The position numbers and the translations under genes are program-made. Of a DNA stretch of 64,000 bases, positions 33,831 to 45,083 are shown in pieces. The stretch comes from Phaeodactylum tricornutum CCAP 1055/1. Lineage: Eukaryota; Bacillariophyta; Bacillariophyceae; Surirellales; Neidiaceae. The notes beneath the pieces are model-generated. The model did no database searches. It was not told the origin of the DNA and was given only the letters and a program-made list of their open reading frames with translations. The stretch's first letter is position 1; each line of letters starts with the position of its first letter. The stretch lies in contig NC_011675.1 in assembly GCF_000150955.2 (NCBI RefSeq), positions 450,230 to 514,229 on the forward strand, written 5' to 3'.

Positions 33831-36049
33831 TGTCAGATCATATCCAAACTTGACTGCAGTCCTGACAACTTCACCAACTAAACCTGAATCTTCCATGCTC
33901 ACCATAGTATCCATATAATGCAAAATCCATTCTTGCATACTTATCAAGGAGTTGTAAGTATCTCTTGTAACACACATGGTATGAAAATTGGGTCTTGTCA
34001 ATTTGCATCTGTTTCCCATGTGTTTCCATCCAAATGACTTTTTCCGTTGAATCCAATTGATTCCTTGAAGTTTTGGTGCAACTGAAGTCTCCATACTAAC
34101 CAAGAGCCTTCTCAAAGTAAGGAGGGAGTACTGCAAATCTGTGCCCATGTATCTTCTCACTATGCCATAATTACATAGGAATGCATATAATAAGGCCAAT
34201 TCCACTGACATGTACACAACTTGCAGTAAACATGTATACACTTGATTTCTGCTTGTGACACACTTGTTTTGAGATAAATGTCTCAAAGACACATGGGATG
34301 GGTATATACCGTGAGATAACACAACTGGTTCTTCCCCTTTGTGTTTCTGAAGCACTGTTCCTGGGAAACCAGGCAAAGAAACCGCTGATGCATAGTGTCC
34401 AGTCATGTTTATGCATGCTTCAATTGTTTTGTCAATAAGCAAATCCATTGTTTCCTTGATAAAGTATATCTATGTTTTTGTCTTTTCCCCACTTGTACCA
34501 CACACCCAAATGTTTTTGCAACTTTCCAAGATCAGTAAAATTGAATCTTGTTGAAATTTTTGTCTTGAATCACTTGACCATTTTTTCCGTTCCTCCAAGT
34601 AAAACATTGTCCACAAGACATCCGTGAGTAAAACCAGATCATTTTTCCGTCTTTCTTGTAGAACATGCACAGGTCAGCCAAACTCTGTTTCATGTCCATT
34701 GCATCACTTGTTAGGAAATTCGCAAAAGTCTTCATCCACTGTAGTGGAGCATCAATGGTCCCATACATTGCTTTGTTAAGTTCACAGCAATATTCTTCCA
34801 CATTGTCCTTCAAGATGAATCCCCAATCTATCATTCCTTCCGGCCATTCAATGTAGACTGGTTGATCCTGGTCAGCTTCTAGGAACACTGCTTCAATGTC
34901 AATCATTTCCACAACCCCAGATTTTGGTTTCTCCTTGTTGAGAAAGACTCCAATAGCAATTTGAATCCCTAGAGTTGTTAGCAACAGGCAAGAATGTTTT
35001 GGTAAAAACCACACCTGGGATCTGCAGATATCCCAGCATAACACATCATGACTTGTATTGCTTGCTACCATCCTGCTCAACTTTGACTTTAAATATCCAC
35101 TTTGTACCCAAAGGTTTTTGTCCAAATCTTTCACTTTTGCCCATTTGACTTTCTTCCACAGTCCCCTGCTAACAAACTCATAAATTTGCTCCTAACCAAT
35201 GGTATCCACTTGCTCTTGTCCTTTCCATTGATTGCTTGTTTCAGTGTCTTCAGTTCCCCCGGATCCGATGAGAGCTCAGCACTAAAAACAAAAAAGATTT
35301 CTTTTTCTTTTGTTGTTTCCGTACTGTCCGTGTTTACAGTGTTGTCAACAACCGTCACTGACTCCATTCCGCTCATTGGATTGAGAAATGGTGACTCAAG
35401 GCATTTCAGCTCTTGCTCAAGACACATTGTTTTTGGTCTTTCAATGGCAACTGCTTCTGCAGCATCACTTTCCATCCTCCCTGCTTCAGGAGCAGGTATT
35501 GCACCAAACATGTCAGGAGCATGATCAGGGCCAACATTTGAAGTTTCATTAATGTTGTTGAACTCATTGTTGTTGTTTGGCATTGAAAGGCAGGCGTCCA
35601 TGCCAGGTTTGCTAATGGAGCCAAACTCTGCCATACCGTCCTTGGGATCTGGACATTTCTAGTCATCCCATGTTTTATCACGCAAGAGAATTCTTTTGTG
35701 CATGATGGGTTGTACATCCAATAAATGTCTCTAGAATGGTCTAGTGCATATCCAACAAAGATGCACGGAGCTGCCTTTGGCTGGAACTTTTTCACAATCT
35801 TTTGATGGTCTGCAATGTAACCAACCCGTCCCCATTCAATATGGTGAGCATACATTTTTGGCTTTACTCTTGTCCACAACTCAAGAGGGCTTTTTTGTTT
35901 GTTTTTTGTATTGCACACAATATTTGTGTTTTCCGAAGCTGCCAAGCAGGCTTCTGCCCAAGTAACTGCTGAGCAACAACTCTCACGTAGTACAACCAAT
36001 GTACGTACGTAGGATAGTAACGCTGTTTGACAGTGCGTGGTAAACACAG

Positions 36050-36640
36050 TTTGGGCGTTATGACAAATGACCTGCGATACACCTAAGCGAACCTAGGGAC
36101 TGTTAAACTCACTTGCTGACGACGCTCCGCACGGGTTAGACAGCGGATACAAGGACCTATGCTATTACGCAATATTTGGATCAAAGAATTTCTAAAACAA
36201 TGAGAAGAAGATTACATTCTATAAACTAGTTGATCTTGCAAAGTCTGTTCAATCCAGTGAACAGTCTTACCAAAAACATAGTTAATCTTGAATCTTCCCA
36301 CATGTGCATAAAACCTGTAAATATAAATCCCATACAGAATCCCATGGTGAGTAATGAATCTTGCTCCTTACTTGTCATGTGATTCATGAGACTGGTTTTG
36401 TGTCTTTTCCTAACTGCCATTTGTATGTATCCTGTATTCATGACTCCAGGATACAAATGACTTCCGTATGTAACGCGAATACAGGGAATTTGCGCAATAA
36501 GGCCGACACAAACTCCACACATGACACGTAAACGCCGCACCCATCGGATTGGCTCACACTTGCGTTTTCCATACTAAGTGGCATACATCCGAGGGACACG
36601 TCGCAAGGTAGTGAACTGTGACAACATCCGTGAGGCAAGC
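36050..36640 (-). repeat. Inverted repeat block between gag and integrase remains
   Basis: Inverted counterpart of the forward block at 31683-32615. It includes another copy of the ~208-bp unit (36050-36210) and the TTGCGCAATAAGGCCGACAC segment. Best read as a nested insertion. Confidence 0.6.
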
Positions 36641-37368
36641 ATAGATCATACTTGCAAGGGCTTTCCCTCCGCCTTGTTCTTCTTTCTGTCCACTGCAAGG
36701 GTGAGCCCTCTGTCATCTTTCTTGCTTGTTACTGACGGTTTGAACTTGCAAAGCCACACCTCTCAAATTGACTTCTTAAGTTTCTTGAATGTTGTGTCCC
36801 CACTTCCAAGGTTCTTGTATGCTGTTACACTCTCCAAGTACTCACTTGGATAGTTTGCAATGACATGAGCCTTTAACTGAATTTTGGACTTCTTGCTCTC
36901 CTTGGATATCTTCTTGACTCAAGCATTCAGGTATTCAATATTGTGAAACCATTCATCTGGATCCTTCTGGATATTGGCCAAAGTGCATTTGTCAAATCTC
37001 AACTCAAGGTCCACCAAGTCTTCTCTTCTTCAGGTTTATATTGTTTGCACAGAATTTCCACGTAGTACATGCATGGCCATTTGCATTCTCAATGGGAAGG
37101 CTGTCCCTGTCACGGATTGGATGAGAAAGTTGTATGCTGTGTCATTTTCCTTCTTGATTGTGCTTCTGTCCCTGGCATTTCTTTGACCATGCGGCTCTCC
37201 ATAAGAGCTTTGTCAAATCCTTTCTCCCACCCAAATGCAAGAGCTTTGCTTGTCCACTCAGAGTACTTATCTCTGTTTCCCTTGAAGGGAATTGACTTCA
37301 TGCTCATCAAGTATGTTGCGTAGGTGATCATGATTGCTCCTGCATATCTCAAGAATTGTTTATAAACA

Positions 37369-37656
37369 CATTGAAATACTCATTTGTTCCCAGTAGAATA
37401 TCTGTATCTACTGCCTAGCCTAGATGTAATTTGTTCCATTTGTTACCTTGTTCTAAGTTGTGAGTTGTTTCACATTTTGTTTCTATCTACTTCCAGTATT
37501 GAGATGCTGGTCTTTTGTATGCCAGTCATTCAATCATAGCATCCATCACACTTGTTATATATTTGGTCACAGAACCTTTCACTGGGTTGCTTGACGTCCA
37601 TTTGGGTAAGTTCTGCTTATGCTTTGTTGTTGACTGTGGTTGTGAGAGTCTTCTCA
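37369..37656 (-). repeat. Copia LTR (upstream copy)
   Basis: About 288 bp, direct repeat of 31381-31664. As the element is on the minus strand this is its 5' LTR. Many differences from the other copy are transitions. Confidence 0.8.
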
Positions 37657-37670
37657 GTAAATCACTGGCG

Positions 37671-37830
37671 TAGTTCCCACTTTGGACTAACACAAAGGAT
37701 ACTGGAGCCCTAATTGTACCTTCTCACTGGTGTAGTTCCCACTTTGGACTAACACAAAGTATACTGGAGCCCTAATTGTACCTTCTCACGCGGGCTCGTC
37801 TGCCGTCGTACCACTCTCGTTGACATCTGT
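37671..37830 (-). mobile_element. Fragment of a second copia element with internal tandem duplication
   Basis: Matches the 3' end of copia pol found at about 32820-32910 (GTAGTTCCCACTTTGGACTA, then GTACCACTCTC). It lies outside the LTR at 37656, so it is a separate relic. A piece of about 57 bp is duplicated head to tail (about 37673 and 37730). Confidence 0.65.
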
Positions 37831-37993
37831 TGCCCCACAAGCCGGTTGTCCGTGCATCAGACAGACTCGGCCTCGCACACAAAGGGAAAACATCAAGGCG
37901 TGAATGTTACATCCCTGAAGTAACTTTGAAATAGCTCTCTCTGTCAGTTGCTGTGGTTTTTTTTCCCTCATTCCACTCCGACTTCTTTAGAAA

Positions 37994-38956
37994 ATGATAC
38001 GTGTAATTGTAAAAATGCCAAAATTTGTTAAAAAGATACTGAAAAAAGGTGTTTACATCGCCCCGATTCTATTTCTACTGGAAATGGTTTCCCCGGTCGA
38101 GTCGTTAGGTCAACGCCCTCGGATTTTACGATGCCGCTCAAGTAGTTTGAGTACGTTAAAGCCTTACTGTATGAGCCTCGAAAACGACAGCGTTCAGGAT
38201 TTTGGGGCACATAGACGAAATCCGCTCTGGCAAGAACGGTCTAAGCGATGGATTGTCATCGTAGATGACGAAGAGGCAATCCGAAAAGCTATGGGACAGC
38301 ATCTTTTCGAAAAGGGGTATCAAGTTACGGCCTGCTCAGACGGTCCAAGTGCTTTGAAAGTGGTCCGAAGTCGACAACTCGAAACGTCTACAGAAAACTC
38401 TGTTCCAGATGCTATAGTCAGCGATATTCGCATGCCCGGCATGAGCGGCCTACAGCTGTTGAGAGAGATTCGTGAAGATGTACACATCATGGGAGTGCCA
38501 GTTATACTGTTGACGGCCAAAGGTTTAACGCAAGATCGTATTGTAGGCTACGATGCTGGCGCTGATGCCTACATTCCAAAACCATTTGATCCTGAGGAAT
38601 TGGTTACAATACTGGACAACGTTATTGATCGCCATCGGACATTAAGCGAGGACAAGGTGTACATAAACGATCTGAAACGAGACTTGAGCGAGATCAAATA
38701 CATGTTGCTGGAAAAGGGTGGGGGTGGGGTTGGCAACGGATTCGTCGAAGCAACTGATGTCTTCTTGACTCCCGATGAACGCGAAATTCTGGAGCTCTTG
38801 TGTCAAGGCCTTATAAATAAGGAGATTGGCGAGCGCACATTTCTTTCCACTCGAAGAGTGGAGCAACTTTTGTCTGGAATGTTCCGTAAGGCAAACGTCA
38901 AGAATCGAACTGAACTCGTACGATGGGCAATTTCTACTGGTAATGTACAACTGTAG
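37994..38956 (+). CDS. Plastid-targeted response regulator, receiver plus LuxR-type HTH
   Basis: A 320-residue two-component response regulator encoded in the nucleus. Residues ~12-38 form a hydrophobic signal peptide after a basic start, ending VES followed by Leu, an allowed though not ideal plastid cleavage context. The receiver domain (residues ~85-205) has the acidic pair Asp91-Asp92, phospho-acceptor Asp144 (AIVSDIRMPGMSG), Thr174 and Lys196, so it should be phosphorylatable. A helical linker (LKRDLSEIKYMLL) leads to a GerE/LuxR HTH (residues ~255-315; LTPDEREILELLCQGLINKE, then KNRTELVRWAISTG). The arrangement is that of the NarL/Ycf29 (TctD) regulators of cyanobacteria and red-algal plastids. 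A paralogue is at 46745-47704. The start is within 170 bp of copia remains. Single exon. Confidence 0.87.
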   Translation: MIRVIVKMPKFVKKILKKGVYIAPILFLLEMVSPVESLGQRPRILRCRSSSLSTLKPYCMSLENDSVQDFGAHRRNPLWQERSKRWIVIVDDEEAIRKAMGQHLFEKGYQVTACSDGPSALKVVRSRQLETSTENSVPDAIVSDIRMPGMSGLQLLREIREDVHIMGVPVILLTAKGLTQDRIVGYDAGADAYIPKPFDPEELVTILDNVIDRHRTLSEDKVYINDLKRDLSEIKYMLLEKGGGGVGNGFVEATDVFLTPDEREILELLCQGLINKEIGERTFLSTRRVEQLLSGMFRKANVKNRTELVRWAISTGNVQL

Positions 38957-39052
38957 CAAATACAAAAAAGCTTTTGGGCTAGAGCGAATTCTCTCTAATT
39001 GATTAAGTGCTATCGATGAAACATCTTTCAATATCAAACCATTATGGACCTC

Positions 39053-40144
39053 CTAGTTTTCGGCAGGGTGTCCAGCGACACAAACAAGATTGATGCAGTG
39101 CCGGGATCCTTTCCCGTCAGGCTGTAAATGGAACCAGAATGTAAGGAAGAATGTCCAGGGCGAAAAGCTATCATCAAAGCGCTTTCTTTCCGACGTACCA
39201 GGTTGTGTCCGAGATGGGTTCCGTCCACACTCACCACTTCGCCATTCGGCAAACAGCGAACAAACTCCCAGTTTACTTCTTCGTCTAAGTGTGCATAAGA
39301 CATAATTGATGATGAGGTTGAGCTCGAGAAAGCGACGAACAAAAGCAAGGCACGATTTTTTTTCTTCATTAAACCACTTACCACGAAAGCTCGGCCAGCC
39401 GTGCGCACGACTCTCGACTAAGAACTCCTCCATCGTACGCTCTGAAAGATAAATTAAGATAGCGATCAGAAATGCTGTAAAGAAGCGGTTGTCGGGAAAA
39501 AACATTTCTTTTCGTACCTTTGGGGGCGGTAAACAAAAGCTTGCCTGTATTGGAGTCGTAAAAATTGATTTCTCCAGAGGTAGCGCTCGCGTCCTTCACG
39601 AACGAAGTCTTCTCAAAGTATCCACTGCAATCAAACGTGTTGTCTTGTTGAGTGCGAGCATCGCATCCAGATGCAAAGAGCTGTGCTTGTCTTGTCTTAC
39701 CTGTGTTCTGCGTAGTGCCTGTTGATCCGACAAGACAAAACCAGAAAATGTTAAACCAGCTTGTTCACAGCCGATACAAAATAAAATTATTTGTCTGTAA
39801 AGCGCCTTACCTGTTAAAGTTGCAAATGCGGTCGGCTGTATCTGTGTCACAGCCCCAACGTAATTTCGACTGAACAGGGACCTGCAAACACAATTTGCAC
39901 AGAACGATCAACATAGCTGAGACGCAAAATCCTGAAAATCATTCGTGAAGACGCTCCGCAACCGACTTACGTTTGAGGTTCCATGAGCCTTTGGAGCCTA
40001 CGCAACAGAACGATTCCGGTCAGTTTTTAAAGGTTTTGGACGGTCAAAGGTAGGCTTTTGAGCATTAAAAAACCCCATACTTACCATAATGGCTTCATCG
40101 CCCATCACAACAGCGTCTGCAAAACGATTCTTAGCTTTAAACAT
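39053..40144 (-). CDS. MsrB-like (methionine-R-sulfoxide reductase fold) protein, eight exons
   Basis: Reconstructed by eye from eight exons: 40085-40144, 39971-39997, 39811-39881, 39701-39718, 39518-39624, 39382-39441, 39199-39284 and 39053-39121. All introns are GT-AG and 76-97 bp; the exons sum to 498 nt and encode 165 residues with no break. Two are micro-exons of 27 and 18 nt. The product reads MFKAKNRFADAVVMGDEAIM, then RWGCDTDTADRICNFNRHYA, SGEINFYDSNTGKLLF, RAHGWPSF, GTHLGHNLPDGKGSRHCIN. GWPSF, HLGH and RHCIN are the MsrB signatures, with Cys152 at the catalytic position. The usual zinc cysteines before HLGH are replaced (VVSVDGTHLGH), and no first CxxC pair is evident. No targeting signal is seen. 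Convergent with response regulator 1, 96 bp apart. Enzyme activity is inference. Confidence 0.82.
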
Positions 40145-40886
40145 GTTTTAGTATTTCTTCGTATGCGTATGACTGATTGTGAGGTTACTGATTTCCTTAT
40201 AGAGGAAGAGTCGTTTTCTCTGTCAACTGGATTTTTTTTTGGCTTTTCGTGCTCGAGCCTATTTCAAACTAACTGTGAATTCGACTTGGATCGATGAAAA
40301 TTACATTTCGTCTTGGGACTCGTTCAACAATGCACGGGCTCGAATGTCATACTAATTGATAGTGCTATTGGGTATCCATCCTTAACTGTAAACACCCAAC
40401 CAATTGGATCCCGCCTTAGCTAGGGATTAATTACTAACTGCCAACCGGCTAAAAAGAAAGCAACATAAGTGAGCCTCATAGCAAGCGACCAGGAGCTCAT
40501 TAGAGAGAATCAATCGCAGAGGAAGCTCAGCCAAATCAAAGCATATCAATCTACCCCCATTCTGGCGATGTTGGTAAAGAGCTAGGTAGTCGACTATCTT
40601 TATTTCTAACTTACAGTTAGCCCCTCTGAACATATGACGTCACATATTCATTTGCTTTCCGGGTTGGAGATCCTTTTCAAAGTGAAGGTGGCGTTTTCAC
40701 TGTCAGTACCAAAATCGAAAAAATGTGAACGAGTTGACATCCCAGCGGAAGCAGATGCCCCTGCAACAAGCGTCTCACAGTCAGTCCTGTTAGAGGACAC
40801 CTATAAGGACTCCTGCGTCGATGGTCGGCACGTCAGCTTTATGCCATCACTAGATTAAACCTACTTCAAATCGTATAACGATAAGG
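40145..40886. promoter_or_regulatory. Divergent promoter region with CRE palindrome
   Basis: Between the MsrB-like and ABC1K starts. It contains TGACGTCA at 40635-40642, a full cAMP-response-element palindrome like the CO2/cAMP-responsive elements described for P. tricornutum carbonic anhydrase, TCACAGTCAG at 40775-40784, CTAACTGTGA at 40269-40278 and TTACAGTTAG at 40611-40620. A short open frame (40634-40858) is not convincing. Confidence 0.45.
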
Positions 40887-43643
40887 ATGGATGACGGTAC
40901 GCTAGCCTTACGACAAGAATCCAAACAGAATATGCCCTTATTGAGGTCAATAGCGTGGGTATCTTCGAGCACGCCATTTTCGCTTTGTTCCTTGATCGTT
41001 CTATTCGCAGTGTCATTGACTTTGGACAATACAGAGGCCTTTGTATTGCCAGACCATATTCCCCACCCACCGAGTTCTCAATCGTTATTGTTTGCCTCGC
41101 AAGAGATTGAGCACTCAAGAAGAACATGGGCTCAGCGCAAATCACCTCGTGAGAAAGTGACCCTGATTCCGGTCGATACCAAATGGTCTGGTGGTAACAA
41201 ACTCGAAAAAACTGGCCACAGTAGCCGAGCTGGATCCCCGTCTAGATTCGACCAGCTTCCGTCATCATCAACAACAACAATAGTATCATCACAAAGGCGC
41301 CAAAAAACGAAACCCATGCCTGTGACCGGGTATGATGCTCAATCCATCGAGGTACACTATGACCGACGACCTTTGGAGGTTGGTTGGCGCTTAAACTCAC
41401 TCGGTATTCCACTGCTGGGTACGTCGTTCATTATTGTGATCGTGGAATGTTGCCTTCATGGTCGAAGAATTCTGCTCAAACTCACCTTCGTATTCGCTCT
41501 CATATCTAGGTTGGTACATGCGATTATTGCTGGATAGAGCAATGGGTCTAGACGGTGATGAAAATGTGCAGCGGAAGCGCGGACAGGAGCTGCGCGAGCA
41601 TCTGATTCGCTCCAAATCAGTGGCTCTCATCAAGTCGGGGCAGGCGGCCTCACTCCGACCTGACTTGATTCAGAATCGTTTTTGGGCTGAAGAACTCGGT
41701 AAACTTGTAGATGCAGTTGGATCATTTTCGGATTTACAGGCTATGAAAATTATGCGTAATGAATTGCGTGATATAAGGCCGCGTTTAGATGTGACCCGAA
41801 CATCCTGGCAAACCGCATCAAGAGCTCGTCGGAGGAAAGGTCGTATGAATAGGGTTGAAAAAATGGTAGAGGCGGATGATGTTCTGAACTTGTTTGAATT
41901 TTATAACGAGAATCTAGCGGTGGCGTCTGCATCCATTGGGCAAGTGTATAAGGCTCGAATCAGAAGTGGGCCTCAATTGGAAGCTGCGATAGGGCCTGAG
42001 CAAGCTGCTAAGTGGGGAGGGAAGGTTGTGGCTATTAAAGTACAGCGTCCAGATGTGGAAGCTTCGGCTTCTTTAGATATGTACCTACTGCGACGAACAG
42101 CAATGTGGCTCAGTAAAATACGAGGAGGCGACCTACCGAAAGTTGCGGACTGCTTCGGAATGCAGCTCTTTGGAGAACTGGACTATGTTCGGGAAGCCAA
42201 CAACTGTGACAGGTTTCGAGAACTGTACGAAGGTTGGAGCGACATAAAAGTACCCGCTGCTTGCTCGGCGTTTACCCGAAGACGGGTCCTAGTAATGGAA
42301 TGGATAGACGGGGTAAAGGGGCCCTGGGACGGGCAAAGGGGTATCGATATGGTTCGCATTGGGTTGCGGTGCTCGGTAGATCAGCTCATGACGACTGGGC
42401 TTTTTCATGCCGATCCCCATCGCGGCAATATGCTGAGCACTCCGGATGGGCGGCTGGCCTTGATAGACTTTGGGATGATGGCAGACATAGATGAGAAGGA
42501 TCGATACGGGCTCTTTGGTCTAGTGATTGGTCTGCAGAACAAGGACTTGGCCCTTGTCACCGAAAATCTGTTGGAGGTAAGAAATACAAAGAGTTTTGGA
42601 AGCTGTTGTAGTCACAAGGGCGTTTCTCACCAACCTATTGCTATAGTTGGGGTTCTTGAAAGATACGACCCAGATTGATCAACTAATTCCTCGGTTGAGG
42701 GCTGCTCTAATGAATGCCACAGGCGGTAGTGGAAAAGCCTCGGACGTAAACTTTGCGCGTCTTCAAGCAGAGCTGGATGATATTAGTCGAGAGAATGTTC
42801 TGCGCTTCTCAACGCCCCCCTTTTTCACGGTGATCATTCGAAGCTTGACCATTCTCGAGGGCGTCGCGTTAAGTGTTGACCCTGCATTCAAGCTTGTTCG
42901 TGGAGCTTATCCGTATGTCCTGCGACAGCTACTTTCTCCCGAGGATCAAGTCCGTATGCCAGCAGCGTTGCAGAAACTTTTGAAACGCCTGCTCACCGTC
43001 AACGGGGAAGAACGCGAGATAGATTGGGAGCGCTTACGTGATTTTCTTAGACTCGCTCAAAAGGCGGCAAGGAAATACGACCCCTCAATGAGTGAAGTAG
43101 ACGACAAAGCGTCGCTTTCTCGGCAGACGATTGAACTGTTTGTCCAATTTTTGACCAGTAGAGCAGGTTTGTGGCAGAGATCCATCGTCTTATCTGTGTT
43201 GACATACATTCTTTTTAACTCATCAGTTTGATTCATTTGCAGGCATCTTCCTGAAGAAGCCCTTGGTCCATGAACTCGCCGAAGCTATTGATGGCATGGC
43301 CAGTATTGGCGAAGGCAACTTGTACCGCATGTCTCGGGGGCTGTTACCCGCTCTACCTGGTATGAACGGACCCGTGAATTCTCGCCGTATGGATGAGATC
43401 TCCATGATGCTGAATACCTTTGAAGATGCGCTTGTGATGGAGAATAACGACGGGGGTAGCCGCGCCCGAATGGAAGCTATTATGGAGCTCTTCCGGGAAG
43501 TTTCCGCCGCGCTGGGGGATGAACGGCTGCGTCAAGATGCTGGCCCGTTGTTGGTAGAACTACAATCGGTGATCCAGATGGTTGCTGTCGAAGTGCTGGA
43601 GATTCGTGGGTCTCGAGCTATGCGATCCATCCTCCGCGTCTAA
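40887..43643 (+). CDS. ABC1/UbiB-family (ADCK) atypical kinase, plastid-targeted
   Basis: Four exons: 40887-41418, 41510-42576, 42647-43166 and 43243-43643; introns of 91, 70 and 76 bp; 839 residues. An N-terminal signal peptide (LCSLIVLFAVSLTLDNTEA) is followed by Phe, the diatom plastid-import motif. A second ATG at 40932 would keep the presequence. ABC1 motifs in order: KSGQAASLRPDLI (KxGQ), ASASIGQVYKA in place of a glycine-rich loop, VAIKVQRP, GELDYVREANN, LFHADPHRGNM (catalytic loop) and LIDFGMM (metal-binding DFG). ABC1K proteins of plastids act on plastoglobules in prenyl-quinone metabolism and photoprotection; which one this is cannot be told. The C-terminal ~300 residues are helical and typical of the plastid group. 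Confidence 0.88.
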
Positions 43644-43883
43644 CTTACATTTTAAAATTGCTAGAGCTATTGTCATGATGACACATTTATCCAAGACCTC
43701 ATTACCGACTCTCCCTCGGCTGCTCCTGAGCATATACGTGGGCATACGACACGTATGGCTGGATTGCATCAGGAACATCCTTTGGTGCCGCCTCCGGAGC
43801 TAGCGACCTTAATTCGTCCCTTGACTCCAGAACGAAGAACCCGATGTCTGTGTTAGGTAACAAAGACGGAACCCCTCCTCCGA

Positions 43884-44339
43884 CTACCACGGTTTCCCAC
43901 TAGTTTTCTTCAAAAGTTTCGCAACTCGTGCAATAGAAGCTTTTTTCCTTTCCTTTTGGTACGTTCTCTTATTGAATGTAGGAACTTGTGCGATTTGCGA
44001 CTGTTGCGCGGCACTGCGTGCGCTGGCGATCATTCTCGGATGGCCCGTGGCGATACCCTTTTTGGACGTTTTTTTCGGATGCACGGACGTTCGCAATAGT
44101 TGACTTTGTTGCTGTTGATCTCTATGCAGCATTAAATTTACTTGCCAGTCGACGATTTGTTGGGGAGACGCCAGTTGAGCTTGACGAGATTGCTCCTTGT
44201 CCCGACGGGCGTCCTGTCGTTGGCGCTGACGAAACTGGGCCTTGGTCGACGCCGCCGCTCTGCCACTAGGGGCGTCCGTGTGGGAAGTCCCTTCCTCTTC
44301 GGTCGCACGGAGTAGTTTGCGTACCAGTGACGATGACAT
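43884..44339 (-). CDS. Small basic protein, unknown
   Basis: A 151-residue Lys/Arg/Gln-rich protein starting at ATG 44339 (MSSSLVRKLLRATEEE). The C-terminus FNKRTYQKERKKASIARVAK looks like those of small nucleolar or rRNA-processing proteins (compare C1orf131/DUF4602), but the match is from memory and weak. It is convergent with ABC1K. The open frame continues upstream to 44513 without conserved features. Single exon. Confidence 0.55.
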   Translation of the reverse strand: MSSSLVRKLLRATEEEGTSHTDAPSGRAAASTKAQFRQRQRQDARRDKEQSRQAQLASPQQIVDWQVNLMLHRDQQQQSQLLRTSVHPKKTSKKGIATGHPRMIASARSAAQQSQIAQVPTFNKRTYQKERKKASIARVAKLLKKTSGKPW

Positions 44340-45083
44340 GTTGGTTTCCAAAACGACGGAACGACTATGGAGTGGAACGAATTGTACTTTGGGAAGGACC
44401 CAGGGATTATGGGAACGTGGAGTCACCGAACAGGAAACAATATCCAACTGATAGGTAGTACACAACGAATGAATGGTGAGGTTGTGAAGTGTTTTCGTAG
44501 TCGGTGACTGCACTAACTATAAAGAAAGTCTCCTTCCCATTCCGAGTCTCCGCTCCCATAGTCAGCGATCGACGTCGCGTTTCCGGAGCACGACCGAATT
44601 CAAAGGACAGGATGGGGACGACAACGCCAGCAAAGTCCATCGTCGTTGGAACCATCGTGACTCCACCGAGTCACACCATACTAACGGATGCCGACGAAAA
44701 GCATTCAAACGACGCTTTCTGAAAAGTAAAAACAAGTTCCGGAAAGGCGGGTGAGTAAGTCAAACGTTTGACTTCTTTGTGAGAATTTCGGAAAGAAAGA
44801 AAACCTGCGTCGGGATTGGACGAGTCCAAGCCGTGAGGTGACGGACCGATCTGGCTCACAGTCATGCAGTGACTCGCGAAATACGCGTTGGAGCTCGTAG
44901 ATTCCATGTTCATGCGAGTCTCAACCTACTCACTACCTGTCTTGCTGTACCAAACGACGTTCAGGCCTGGAAACTCTAGATGACACACTTTTTACCTCCT
45001 CCCGTAGTCAAGCATCGTTCAAGGTAGTTCAGAGAATCGGTACGCGGAACACGGACAAGGTTGAAAGTGTTGACGTTTTTGCC
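44340..45083. other. Intergenic with uncertain open frames
   Basis: Open frames on the minus strand (44671-44913, 44407-44655) and plus strand (44504-44722) have some protein-like composition, but none shows a recognised family or a clear splice plan. Probably the divergent promoter and leader region of the two flanking genes. Confidence 0.35.

Larger units (their letters stand above)
31381..37656 (-). mobile_element. Ty1/copia LTR retrotransposon, broken, with nested repeat insertions
   Basis: A fossil copia element on the minus strand, bounded by two long terminal repeats. Reading in its own direction, it has gag remains (about 37350 down to 36690), the end of integrase (about 36050-35640), reverse transcriptase (about 35130-34450) and RNase H (about 34450-32840, including a HPGVEHWKALEYL-type segment). 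A repeat block separates gag from integrase, and another separates reverse transcriptase from the end of RNase H; these look like later insertions. The coding parts are broken in at least several places. The two LTRs differ at roughly one position in ten by eye, so the insertion is old. No matching target-site duplication is apparent. Confidence 0.85.

Noticed and set aside
35102-35524. Plus-strand open frame within the copia region
   Set aside because: It lies opposite copia pol on the coding minus strand and has no similarity of its own.
43560-43803. Small ORFs over the end of ABC1K
   Set aside because: Shadows of the last ABC1K exon and short intergenic DNA.
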